Assembly: GCF_938045225.1 (NCBI RefSeq)
Contig: NZ_CALINL010000043.1
Coordinates: forward strand, 1 to 13,553
Length of the DNA stretch: 13,553 nt
DNA from: an uncultured Campylobacter sp.
GTDB lineage: Bacteria; Campylobacterota; Campylobacteria; Campylobacterales; Campylobacteraceae
Reading direction: 5' to 3'
Shown here: positions 7,127-13,553 of the stretch, piece after piece
Position numbering within the stretch: the stretch's first letter is position 1
Layout of the letters: every line of letters starts with the position of its first letter
The notes under the pieces: generated by a model
What the model was told of the DNA's origin: nothing
Databases searched by the model: none
The model's input: the letters and a program-made list of their open reading frames with translations, nothing else
Translations under genes and position numbers: made by a program

Positions 7127-7135
7127 ATTTCTCCT

Positions 7136-8176
7136 TTATTTATCTCTATATTTTTTGATCCAGTCGATCAGATAATCCCTATTATAAGAAGACCTCATTG
7201 GATTATCAATCCATTGCGAACAAAGTTTATATTTTACTCCATCTATTAATAATGGAATTTTGTAATATCTTTCTTTTTTATGTTCACTATCTTCTCTTAC
7301 AAGAGCCGCAAAATATAATTTCAATTTGCTTTTACTATACTGTTTGTCTTGAAGTCTATTTATCTCACCAGCATCCACTTTGCCGCCTTCTAAAATTTCC
7401 CTCATGACTGTATCAGCTATCGACCCAGCTTTTTTATTATGGTAATCTCCTTGATTGTTTTCTGAAATAGCACAACCTTTATTGTTCGCAGACAATTTTT
7501 GTTCTATTTTTTTAGATTTCTCTATATCCTTTAAATTCTCCTCAAACAAAGACAACATCTGATAAGAACGCATAAAAAGCTCTGCTGTGTCGGCTATATT
7601 GCCACTTACTTCCAAAATAGATCTTAAGACGGAATTTAAAAAGTCATCATTAGCAATTATTCTAAAATCAAATTCAAACCCCATTTCAAGCATCATCTCA
7701 TTTAGATCAATAAAGCAAGGTTGTAGGGCGTATAAAATTTGTTTGTTTATTTTTGGAGATGCAAAAATAATATTGGCTTTTTTAACACCGAAATATCCAT
7801 AAATACACATAGCTGTTCTTATGCATTTTTTTACAACTCTCGCCACCGTTTCGTCAAGACCGCCGTAGTTTAGTCCGGACTCATGAAAGGCAACATCAAC
7901 CGCATAAATTTCATTTATACCATCATTGGCGCAAATACCCAAAGCATCACATTCAGCCTGTTGTAAAATCTGTTTTAAAGAGGTATTTTGCTTGTAAATT
8001 TTATATCCGTATTTATCAAAAAAAAATTTATCCGTTCTCGATATAATTTTTTCTAGTTCGTCCGCAAATTTTAGCTCCCATTTCGGCGAAATTTTCCAAT
8101 TAGTTTGCACTATTTGGCACTCTTTGACGTGGCGAAGCCAGGAGTAAAATAAAGATTCGCCCATTTCTATTTTCAT
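7136..8176 (-). CDS. Unknown protein with possible PD-(D/E)XK-like nuclease core
   Basis: I do not recognise a named family in this 346-residue protein. An N-terminal helix region (GESLFYSWLRHVKECQIVQT) is followed by a predicted alpha/beta core. The core has QQAECDALGI (Glu75, Asp77), IYAVDVAFHESGLNYG at 90-105 (Asp94, His98, Glu99), a helix with VARVVKKCIRTAMC, and IIFASPKI as a buried strand. This order resembles PD-(D/E)XK nucleases, but the usual E-x-K is absent; Lys117 or Lys118 might substitute. A polar Asn/Lys linker (about 225-260) leads to a C-terminal domain with YYKIPLLIDGVKYKLCSQW. The DNA is visibly more AT-rich than its neighbours, suggesting acquisition. Gaps of 5 and 9 bp tie it to the permease and kdsA. 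The ATG at 8176 is preceded by GGGAGAGA, somewhat distant. Confidence 0.75.
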   Translation of the reverse strand: MKIEMGESLFYSWLRHVKECQIVQTNWKISPKWELKFADELEKIISRTDKFFFDKYGYKIYKQNTSLKQILQQAECDALGICANDGINEIYAVDVAFHESGLNYGGLDETVARVVKKCIRTAMCIYGYFGVKKANIIFASPKINKQILYALQPCFIDLNEMMLEMGFEFDFRIIANDDFLNSVLRSILEVSGNIADTAELFMRSYQMLSLFEENLKDIEKSKKIEQKLSANNKGCAISENNQGDYHNKKAGSIADTVMREILEGGKVDAGEINRLQDKQYSKSKLKLYFAALVREDSEHKKERYYKIPLLIDGVKYKLCSQWIDNPMRSSYNRDYLIDWIKKYRDK

Positions 8177-8181
8177 AAAAA

Positions 8182-9075
8182 TTATCTCTCCCTTGCTACG
8201 ATTATTCCGCTGATAACGACCAGCATTATACCAAAAAACGCCGCCACATTAGGTAGCGTATCGCCCATAAAAAAGCCCACTACTAGCGAAAATACGACAT
8301 CCATGTAGCTTATCGCGGCGACAGAGCCCGCCTTTTTGCTCGCCGCATACGCCTTCGTCATATAAAGCTGGAAAAAATAGCCCGCAAGCCCCATCAGCAC
8401 GATGAGGATTACGCCTTTAAAATTTGGCTCCACAAAAGGCGAAAGCAAAAAATCCAAAGGCTCAAATTTGACCCACTCCGCAATACCCATCAAAAGCATC
8501 GGCAGAGCCGTTCCCCACGCCATAAAGCTAAGCACGATGACGCTCGTGTCGTAGCTTTTTCGCAGAGTTCTGACGCTAAGCATCGCAAGCGCCGCCCCCA
8601 CGCCGCTCCAAAGCCCCAGCCAGTCGGTTTTGCTGATGCCTAAATTTGGCTGGATGATAAAAAGTATGCCGATAAAGCCAAGAAATATCGCGCCCCAGCC
8701 TTTTTTGCTAAGCGCTTCTTTTAAGAAAATTGCCGCAAAAATCACCGTGAAAATGGGGCTGGTTTTTTGAAAAGTATAGGCCGCGCCTAAATTTATATGA
8801 GCGATGTTGTAAAAAAGAGCAAAAAGCGCGATCGTACCGATAAATCCGCGAAACATCAGCACCAAAAGCTGCCCGCCCTTTTGATGCGTCGGCGGCCTTT
8901 TGTAAATCGCGTAAAGCACGATAGCAAGACCGACAGCGTTTCTAAAAAATACGACCTCGATGCTAGACATCTGCTCGCTCAAAACCTTCGCAAAGCCCCC
9001 GACGGCAGCAAAAAACATACACGCGATGATCATATAATAAGCGCCCAAATGGTGCAAAACGTATCTACGAAACAA
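8182..9075 (-). CDS. DMT-superfamily (EamA) permease
   Basis: An inner-membrane drug/metabolite transporter with two EamA repeats and about ten hydrophobic helices. FFRNAVGLAIVLYAI and AAYTFQKTSPIFTVIFAAIF belong to the first repeat. GYFFQLYMTKAYAASKKAGS and FSLVVGFFMGDTLP belong to the second. The frame extends to a TTG at 9111 with an ATG at 9099. I chose TTG at 9075 because AAAGGA lies about eight bases before it, the next residues lead straight into helix 1, and a possible -10 (TACAAT, 9105-9100) would place transcription start downstream of 9099. The substrate is unknown. Its position upstream of kdsA and divergent from der matches the C. jejuni permease locus. Confidence 0.9.
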   Translation of the reverse strand: MFRRYVLHHLGAYYMIIACMFFAAVGGFAKVLSEQMSSIEVVFFRNAVGLAIVLYAIYKRPPTHQKGGQLLVLMFRGFIGTIALFALFYNIAHINLGAAYTFQKTSPIFTVIFAAIFLKEALSKKGWGAIFLGFIGILFIIQPNLGISKTDWLGLWSGVGAALAMLSVRTLRKSYDTSVIVLSFMAWGTALPMLLMGIAEWVKFEPLDFLLSPFVEPNFKGVILIVLMGLAGYFFQLYMTKAYAASKKAGSVAAISYMDVVFSLVVGFFMGDTLPNVAAFFGIMLVVISGIIVARER

Positions 9076-9099
9076 AATTTTTCCTTTAAATTTGGTCAT

Positions 9100-9105
9100 A
9101 TTGTA
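9100..9105 (-). promoter_or_regulatory. Possible -10 box for the permease-pyrF block
   Basis: The minus strand reads TACAAT at 9105-9100, about 25 bp before the preferred TTG start. TATAAA at 9129-9124 is an alternative. Either would transcribe the nine-gene block divergently from der. No clear -35 is seen, as is usual for Campylobacter. Confidence 0.35.
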
Positions 9106-9146
9106 GTGCAAAACGGCTTAAATTTATAAACAATGTAAGCAAAAAA

Positions 9147-9156
9147 TTTGTATAAT
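9147..9156 (+). promoter_or_regulatory. Extended -10 promoter for der
   Basis: TTTGTATAAT contains a perfect TATAAT (9151-9156) with an upstream TTTG, matching the extended -10 style of Campylobacter sigma-70. It follows an A-run at 9140-9146. Start of transcription would be near 9163, giving a leader of about 50 bases before the der TTG. Confidence 0.65.
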
Positions 9157-9167
9157 TGGGATTTAAC

Positions 9168-9184
9168 GCGGCGAATTTCGCCGT
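9168..9184 (+). other. GC-rich hairpin in the der 5' leader
   Basis: CGGCG (9169-9173) pairs with CGCCG (9179-9183), with an extra A-T pair inside and a G-T pair outside, around a three-base loop. It falls just after the predicted transcription start and about 20 bases before the Shine-Dalgarno sequence at 9203-9207. No T-run follows, so it is not a terminator. It could stabilise the 5' end. Confidence 0.5.
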
Positions 9185-9213
9185 AAATATAACGGGATTT
9201 TTAAGGGAAAATT

Positions 9214-10617
9214 TTGCAAAAGATAATTTTAGTCGGCAAGCCAAACGTCGGCAAAAGCTCGCTTTTTAACCGCCTAGCCGGTAGACGTATAGCCATCACC
9301 AGCGACGTTAGCGGTACGACGCGAGATACGAATAAAACGATTATAGAAATTTACGACAAAAGCTGCGTTTTGATCGACAGCGGCGGCCTTGACGACAGTA
9401 GCGAGCTCTTTAAAAACGTCAAGGCAAAAACGCTGGCCGAAGCTAGAAGCTCGGACGCGATCATCTTCATGGTCGACGGCAAAATGATGCCTAGCGACGA
9501 GGACAAAGCCCTATACTACGCGCTTTTAAAGCTAAATTTACCGACCGCGCTCGTAATCAACAAAGTCGATAGCAAAAAAGACGAGCTACGAAGCTACGAG
9601 TTTGCAAATTTCGGCGCGAAAACGAGCTTTGCTATTTCAGTCAGCCACAACGCGGGCATCGACGAGCTAGCGGACTGGATCTATAAACAGCTAAAAGACG
9701 AGATCAGGCCCGACACGGGCGAGGATCTGGATGAGTTTTTAGAAAATTTCGGCGACGACGGCGAGGTGGTTAGGGAGATGTCGGCTCGCGAGGACTATGA
9801 ACGCAAAAATATCCAAGTAGGCATCATAGGACGCGTAAACGTCGGCAAAAGCTCGCTGCTAAACGCGCTAGTAAAAGAATCTCGCGCGGTGGTGAGCGAC
9901 ATAGCCGGCACGACGATAGACCCGGTAAACGAGACTTTCGTCTATGAGGATAGGATTTTTGAGTTCGTAGATACCGCAGGCATCAGAAAACGCGGCAAAA
10001 TAGAGGGCATCGAAAGATACGCGCTAAACCGCACCGAGTCTGCGCTCGAGCTCGCCGACATCGCGCTTTTGGTGCTTGATAGCTCCGAGCCGCTAACCGA
10101 GCTTGACGAGCGTATAGCGGGCCTTGCGGCCAAATTTGAGCTCGGCGTCATCATCGTGCTAAACAAATGGGACAAAAGCGAGGAGGATTTTGATAAATTT
10201 AGCCGAGAAATCAGGGATAAATTTAAATTTCTCGCCTACGCGCCGATCATCAGCGTTTCGGCTCTGGGCGGCAAAAGAGTGCATAAAATTTACCCGCTGA
10301 TTTTAGAAGTTTACAAAAACTACACGCAAAAAATCCAAACCGCAAGGCTAAACGAAGCCATCGAAGAGGCGGTAAAAGCGCACCCGATACCGCGCGAAAA
10401 GGGCAAAAGCGTAAAAATTTACTACGCGGTGCAGTTTGGTTTCGCGCCGCCAAAAATCGCGCTAGTTATGAACCGCCCGCGCGCCCTGCACTTTAGCTAC
10501 AAGCGTTATCTAACGAACAAACTGCGCGAGAAATTTGATCTATCAGGCACTCCAATCGTGCTGATACCTAAAAATCGCAGCGGCTCGGACGAGGAAAACG
10601 AGGGAAAAAGTGAGTAA
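9214..10617 (+). CDS. der: Ribosome-assembly GTPase Der (EngA)
   Basis: An essential GTPase with two tandem G domains that acts in 50S subunit maturation. The 467 residues contain G domain 1 with GKPNVGKS (8-15), DSGG (55-58) and NKVD (116-119). An acidic linker (about 165-195) leads to G domain 2 with GRVNVGKS (206-213), DTAG (253-256) and NKWD (317-320). A C-terminal KH-like domain follows (about 370-455; [18 protein letters not shown], then [19 protein letters not shown]). The start is TTG, with AAGGG at 9203-9207 and no competing ATG. It overlaps aroK by 8 bp. The der-aroK-trpS order follows that recalled for C. jejuni. Confidence 0.98.
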   Translation: MQKIILVGKPNVGKSSLFNRLAGRRIAITSDVSGTTRDTNKTIIEIYDKSCVLIDSGGLDDSSELFKNVKAKTLAEARSSDAIIFMVDGKMMPSDEDKALYYALLKLNLPTALVINKVDSKKDELRSYEFANFGAKTSFAISVSHNAGIDELADWIYKQLKDEIRPDTGEDLDEFLENFGDDGEVVREMSAREDYERKNIQVGIIGRVNVGKSSLLNALVKESRAVVSDIAGTTIDPVNETFVYEDRIFEFVDTAGIRKRGKIEGIERYALNRTESALELADIALLVLDSSEPLTELDERIAGLAAKFELGVIIVLNKWDKSEEDFDKFSREIRDKFKFLAYAPIISVSALGGKRVHKIYPLILEVYKNYTQKIQTARLNEAIEEAVKAHPIPREKGKSVKIYYAVQFGFAPPKIALVMNRPRALHFSYKRYLTNKLREKFDLSGTPIVLIPKNRSGSDEENEGKSE

Positions 10618-11137
10618 AAATCTAGTTTTCATCGGCTTTATGGGCGTTGGCAAGGGCACGGTAGCAAGGCATATCGCGAAAAAAACGGGCAAACTGTTTT
10701 TAGACACCGACGAGCTGATCGAAAGCGAGCAAAATTTAAAAGTACGAGAAATTTTCGAGAAAAAAGGCGAGGAGTATTTTAGAAAATGCGAAGCAAAACT
10801 CGCTAAAAAGCTGGCCAAAAACGTCAAATCCTCGGTGATAGCGGCTGGCGGCGGCTTTGCAAAGGGCAAAGGCCTTAAAAAAATCGGCAAAATCATCTAT
10901 CTAAAATCAAGTTTCGAGGCGATTTTAAAACGAATAGATGAAAGCGGCGAAGCGCAGATGCACTACGCCAAGCGCCCGCTTTTAAAGGATTTAAACGCAG
11001 CCAAAAAGCTTTTTGACGAGAGAAAAAAGATGTATAAAAGCGTCGCCGATCTCATAATCGACGTCGAAGGCAAAGGGCTAGAGCAAGTCGCGAAAGAGAT
11101 CGATACGGAACTAAAATCAAGAAAAAGGACTAAGTAA
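10610..11137 (+). CDS. aroK: Shikimate kinase
   Basis: Phosphorylates shikimate at the 3-hydroxyl, step five of chorismate synthesis. The 175 residues carry P-loop GFMGVGKGT (9-17), DTDELI (shikimate-binding Asp34), FRKCEAK (Arg58, Glu61), AAGGG (78-82) and the lid KRPLL (121-125, Arg122). The P-loop has Gly at the position usually Ser (GKS/GKT), giving GKGT as in adenylate kinases; this should still bind ATP. The lid approach ([10 protein letters not shown]) is a little longer than in C. jejuni AroK. The GTG start lies within the end of der, with GAGGG upstream. The very lysine-rich tail is ordinary for this group. Confidence 0.95.
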   Translation: MSKNLVFIGFMGVGKGTVARHIAKKTGKLFLDTDELIESEQNLKVREIFEKKGEEYFRKCEAKLAKKLAKNVKSSVIAAGGGFAKGKGLKKIGKIIYLKSSFEAILKRIDESGEAQMHYAKRPLLKDLNAAKKLFDERKKMYKSVADLIIDVEGKGLEQVAKEIDTELKSRKRTK

Positions 11138-11290
11138 AATTTCGGTTGAAATTTGAGCGTAAATTTTAAAATTTGCGGCTTTAAATTTCTTTTTTAAATT
11201 TGAGCGGTTTAAATTTAATGCGAAAGCGTTTGGTCGTATCGGCGCGAAAATTCGGAGCAGTTCGTATCGCTGAAAATTAAACGGTAAACG

Positions 11291-11319
11291 TCGAATTTTT
11301 AAGCGAGTTAAAAATTCGA
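11291..11319. repeat. Perfect 12-bp inverted repeat
   Basis: TCGAATTTTTAA at 11291-11302 and TTAAAAATTCGA at 11308-11319 pair perfectly around loop GCGAG. There is no following T-run on either strand, so classical termination is doubtful. It sits midway between aroK and trpS. Confidence 0.6.
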
Positions 11320-11459
11320 GTCTAAATTTAACGAATTGCAAAATTTATAACAAAAAAGACAGATAAAAAATTTTTAAATTTGCAGATTGTAAAATAGCCG
11401 TGCAAATTTTATAAAAGCAAAAAATAAGGCGCGATATTTTTTCGCTAGACGCGGCAGAT

Positions 11460-11527
11460 TTTACTTTGCGAATGAGGCGCACTTGTCGTGCGTCGCAGTG
11501 AAGCGAAGCAAAGTCTAACAAAGTAAA
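11460..11527 (+). other. Nested inverted repeats upstream of trpS
   Basis: Three pairings share this stretch. TTTACTTTG (11460-11468) pairs with CAAAGTAAA (11519-11527). As an alternative, ACTTTGC (11463-11469) pairs with GCAAAGT (11508-11514). Inside both, CGCAC (11478-11482) pairs with GTGCG (11488-11492) around a five-base loop. The two outer pairings are mutually exclusive, which allows two RNA conformations in a trpS leader. I see no small tryptophan-containing leader frame and no T-box features, so a regulatory role is unproven. Confidence 0.45.
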
Positions 11528-11561
11528 GCGGAAAAAGATAAGCCGCAAAAAAGGATAAAAT

Positions 11562-12527
11562 TTGAGAGTACTAACCGGCCTCCAACCAAGCGGAAAGCTG
11601 CATTTAGGCAACTATTTTGCCTCGATAAAGCAGATGGTTGATATGCAAGAAAAAAACGAAATGTTTATGTTTATAGCAAACTACCACGCGATGACCAGTC
11701 TTAGCGAGGCAAAGGCGCTAAAACAAAATACCTTTGACGCTGCGTGTGCCTTTTTGGCGCTTGGGATCGACCCAAACAAGAGCATTTTCTGGGTGCAAAG
11801 CGACGTTAAGGACGTGCTTGAGCTTTACTGGGTGCTAAGCCAGCACACGCCTATGGGGCTACTTGAGCGCGCACACAGCTACAAAGACAAGGTCGCAAAG
11901 GGCCTTAGCTCGCACCACGGACTCTTTAGCTACCCGGTTTTGATGGCAGCTGATATCTTGCTTTATAACGCGCAGGTCGTGCCTGTGGGCAAAGACCAGA
12001 TCCAGCACGTAGAGATCGCGCGTGATATCGCTATCAAATTTAACAACGAACATGGCGAGATTTTCACTCTGCCTGAAGCAAAGATCGATGAAAACGTCGC
12101 TACCGTGCCTGGCACAAACGGCGAAAAGATGAGCAAAAGCTACGGCAACACGATCGATATCTTCGCCGACGCCAAGACGCTTAAAAAGCAAATTTCAAGT
12201 ATCGTGACTGATGGCACACCGCTTGAAGAGCCAAAGCAGTGGCAAAACTGCAACGTTTATAATATCGCAAAGCTATTTTTAGACGAGAGCGGACAGCGCG
12301 ACTTACAGGCTAGATATGAGCGTGGCGGCGAGGGGCACGGACACTTTAAAGCCTATCTAAACGAGCTTGTTTGGGAATATTTCAAAGAGGCGAGAGAGAA
12401 ATTTGAGTATTATCAAAATAACCCTAACGAGGTGGCTAAAATTTTAGATCTAGGTGCTAAAAAAGCCCAAAATATAGCTCACACAACGATAAAAAAAGTG
12501 CGTGAAGCGGTTGGAATTTATAGATAA
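11562..12527 (+). CDS. trpS: Tryptophanyl-tRNA synthetase
   Basis: Class Ic aminoacyl-tRNA synthetase that charges tRNA-Trp. The 321 residues are normal for the bacterial short form. GLQPSGKLHLGNYF (6-19) holds the HIGH-type motif HLGN; GEKMSKSYGN (187-196) holds KMSKS (189-193). VGKDQIQHVEIARDIA is the characteristic central helix for dimer and tryptophan-site contacts. The start is TTG, with AAGGA at 11551-11555; the next residues RVLTGLQPSG match the usual N-terminus, which supports this choice. It lies 8 bp upstream of the next gene, so they may be co-transcribed. Confidence 0.98.
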   Translation: MRVLTGLQPSGKLHLGNYFASIKQMVDMQEKNEMFMFIANYHAMTSLSEAKALKQNTFDAACAFLALGIDPNKSIFWVQSDVKDVLELYWVLSQHTPMGLLERAHSYKDKVAKGLSSHHGLFSYPVLMAADILLYNAQVVPVGKDQIQHVEIARDIAIKFNNEHGEIFTLPEAKIDENVATVPGTNGEKMSKSYGNTIDIFADAKTLKKQISSIVTDGTPLEEPKQWQNCNVYNIAKLFLDESGQRDLQARYERGGEGHGHFKAYLNELVWEYFKEAREKFEYYQNNPNEVAKILDLGAKKAQNIAHTTIKKVREAVGIYR

Positions 12528-12535
12528 GGAAAAAA

Positions 12536-12976
12536 ATGCAAAATTTATACCCATATGCACAGATAGTTCATCTTTTTTGTGCGATCATATTTGTTGGTTA
12601 CCTCTTTTTTGATGTGGTCATCTTAAGAGCAGCGAGTAAAAAGCTGCCACCAGAGCTTGCGCAAAAAGCAAAGCAAGCCATCGGCTCAGTGGCCATTAGG
12701 ATTATGCCTATTTGTCTGCTACTTTTGGTGCTAACTGGTGGCATGATGATGAGTAGTTTAGTCGGCAGCAAGGTTGGAGGCTACTTTGAGACAAATTTAC
12801 AGATCGCTTTTATGATCAAATTTTGCTTAGCGATGGTGATCGTGGCTGCGGTTATAGTAAATTTGAGCTGCAAATTTATATTTAAGCGCCCTAGCCCACT
12901 TGGTAACATCCACCCTATCGCACTTACGCTTGCGGTGGCGATCGTCCTGCTTGCAAAAGTTATGTTTATGGTTTAA
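12536..12976 (+). CDS. Small four-helix membrane protein, CopD-like
   Basis: A 146-residue integral membrane protein with predicted helices at about 9-30, 51-73, 88-110 and 122-145. VHLFCAIIFVGYLFFDVVIL followed by RIMPICLLLLVLTGGMMM resembles the CopD/DUF2269-type fold. In that group the first-helix His (here His12) may bind haem or metal; His126 near the start of helix 4 is a second candidate ligand. A function in copper handling is not shown by the sequence. The ATG has AAGGA six bases upstream and lies 8 bp after trpS. In C. jejuni, as I recall, serS follows trpS instead. Confidence 0.8.
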   Translation: MQNLYPYAQIVHLFCAIIFVGYLFFDVVILRAASKKLPPELAQKAKQAIGSVAIRIMPICLLLLVLTGGMMMSSLVGSKVGGYFETNLQIAFMIKFCLAMVIVAAVIVNLSCKFIFKRPSPLGNIHPIALTLAVAIVLLAKVMFMV

Positions 12977-13003
12977 ATTTAGAGGCTAATTTTGCCTCTA
13001 AAT
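12977..13003. terminator. Bidirectional hairpin between converging genes
   Basis: ATTTAGAGGC (12977-12986) pairs perfectly with GCCTCTAAAT (12994-13003) around a seven-base loop. It begins at the base after the membrane-protein stop codon and ends at the stop codon of the opposing restriction gene. The position is ideal for terminating both transcripts. The trailing T-tracts are weak, so efficiency is uncertain. Confidence 0.7.
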
Positions 13004-13553
13004 CATAAAGACTTTTTTATAACTTCTAAGATTTTTTCATTTTCAAATTGAGTTTCAAACTTCACGTCAAATCCACTATTACTAAAGAGCTCTTGCGCAT
13101 GCTTAATCTTTTGCTTCTCGCTTAGCGCAAGTTCGCTTTTAGGTTTATTTTTGGTTTCTATGATGAAATTTAGTCTGCTTTTACCATCTTTTTTATTGAT
13201 TATGTAAGCAAAATCTGGCGAATACGTACCGCCACCTGCTACTGGAATTTTTATCGAATTCTTTGGGATTTTTGTAAATACAACCACCTCCGAGATCTCC
13301 TCAATGATATTTTCTTTCTCAAGTTCTGAGTCATAAAATATCTCATCAAATAAATACTCTCTTGCGGTCTCGCCTTTAATGCTTTGCACCCCAAGATCTT
13401 TAGGGCTTACGTCTTTTACATCTCCTTTTTCATCAGTAAATTTTGTTGGATGCACGCTACTTTCTACTTTTTTATAAGAGATGCTAAATTTGCTTATCGC
13501 ATTCTCTAGCAAGTAGCCATTAAATTCATTTTTTAAGATATGTATTGTAGATA
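13003..13553 (-). CDS. res: Type III restriction endonuclease Res subunit, C-terminal part (partial at right edge)
   Basis: Type III Res subunits combine an N-terminal DEAD-type helicase with a C-terminal PD-(D/E)XK nuclease and work with a Mod methyltransferase. The frame is open to the right edge, giving about 183 residues; the in-frame TTG at 13512 is internal, since the reading continues upstream as HILKNEFNGYLLENA. The nuclease motif is visible: YSPDFAYII (catalytic Asp in SPDF), then LNFIIETKNK (Glu-x-Lys), then LSEKQKIKHAQELF. This motif is intact, so the part seen is not obviously decayed. The mod gene would lie to the right, outside the window. Confidence 0.88.
   Translation of the reverse strand, partial: STIHILKNEFNGYLLENAISKFSISYKKVESSVHPTKFTDEKGDVKDVSPKDLGVQSIKGETAREYLFDEIFYDSELEKENIIEEISEVVVFTKIPKNSIKIPVAGGGTYSPDFAYIINKKDGKSRLNFIIETKNKPKSELALSEKQKIKHAQELFSNSGFDVKFETQFENEKILEVIKKSL

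Larger units (their letters stand above)
11138..11561. other. 424-bp non-coding stretch between aroK and trpS, AAATTT-rich
   Basis: I see no credible gene on either strand; the minus-strand open frames here have no homology I recognise and are compositionally skewed. The AAATTT word occurs about a dozen times, strongly clustered at 11137-11216 and 11320-11415. TAAAAT at 11390-11395 is a possible -10 for trpS. Inverted repeats at 11291-11319 and 11460-11527 are listed separately. An AT-only hairpin (AAATTTC/GAAATTT, 11137-11154) directly after the aroK stop might end that transcript but lacks a T-run. Confidence 0.5.

Noticed and set aside
9076..9111. Longer N-terminus for the DMT permease from TTG at 9111 or ATG at 9099
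   Set aside because: The added residues are polar and unlike the family, neither start has a good Shine-Dalgarno sequence, and a likely -10 overlaps them.
11345..11611. Minus-strand open frames in the aroK-trpS spacer
   Set aside because: They are Phe/Leu/Lys-rich with no recognisable motif, and one runs into trpS antisense; they arise from AAATTT-rich DNA.
13510..13512. TTG at 13512 as start of a small 169-residue protein
   Set aside because: The frame stays open to the window edge with Res-like sequence upstream, so this is the end of a longer gene.

Overview
Most of this window is chromosomal DNA of a Campylobacter (Campylobacterota), probably of the rectus/showae/curvus/concisus type. 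Three things support this: the proteins, the very high density of the word AAATTT, and gene order. As I recall the C. jejuni order, pyrF-nusB-ribH-kdsA-(DMT permease) stands divergent from der-aroK-trpS, and the same skeleton is present here. Species is not settled by the sequence alone.

Layout. Positions 1-301 hold the 3' end of an EF-Ts gene that does not look like Campylobacter tsf. It ends at the Tyr-Arg-Phe strand and lacks the usual C-terminal tail, as in candidate-phylum (Patescibacteria) EF-Ts. Facing it at 309-515 is an apparent coding stretch whose only ATG is followed two codons later by TGA. Positions 716-1928 (minus) are a decayed P4-type tyrosine integrase that can be reconstructed across at least four frameshifts and two stops. 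At 1956-2162 lie five copies of a short repeat, in both orientations, and then an intact tRNA-Ser(GCU) at 2295-2385. This is the architecture of a tRNA-targeted integrative element: integrase, arm-type sites, attB.

Positions 2529-2771 encode a small helix-hairpin-helix Cdd1-family protein. From 9075 down to 2985 runs a nine-gene minus-strand block with gaps of 17 bp or less or short overlaps: DMT permease, an AT-rich unknown protein with a possible nuclease core, kdsA, two paired SMR exporters, a CDF metal exporter, ribH, nusB and pyrF. The core steps are KDO synthesis for LPS/LOS, riboflavin, transcription antitermination and UMP synthesis. The three exporters sit between kdsA and ribH, and the unknown gene between the permease and kdsA, where the C. 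jejuni order has nothing.

A short divergent promoter region (9076-9213) separates this block from der (ribosome-assembly GTPase) and aroK (shikimate kinase). A 424-bp non-coding stretch rich in inverted repeats follows, then trpS and a small four-helix membrane protein. A bidirectional hairpin (12977-13003) separates these from the converging C-terminal part of a type III restriction endonuclease Res subunit, which runs off the right edge.

Six of the twelve complete protein genes are best read from TTG starts and two from GTG. Several TTG starts are formed by the tail of an AAATTT word just after a Shine-Dalgarno sequence. The best leads are the left-edge foreign segment, the integrase arm-site array, the AT-rich unknown gene in the operon, and the AAATTT/TTG-start coupling.
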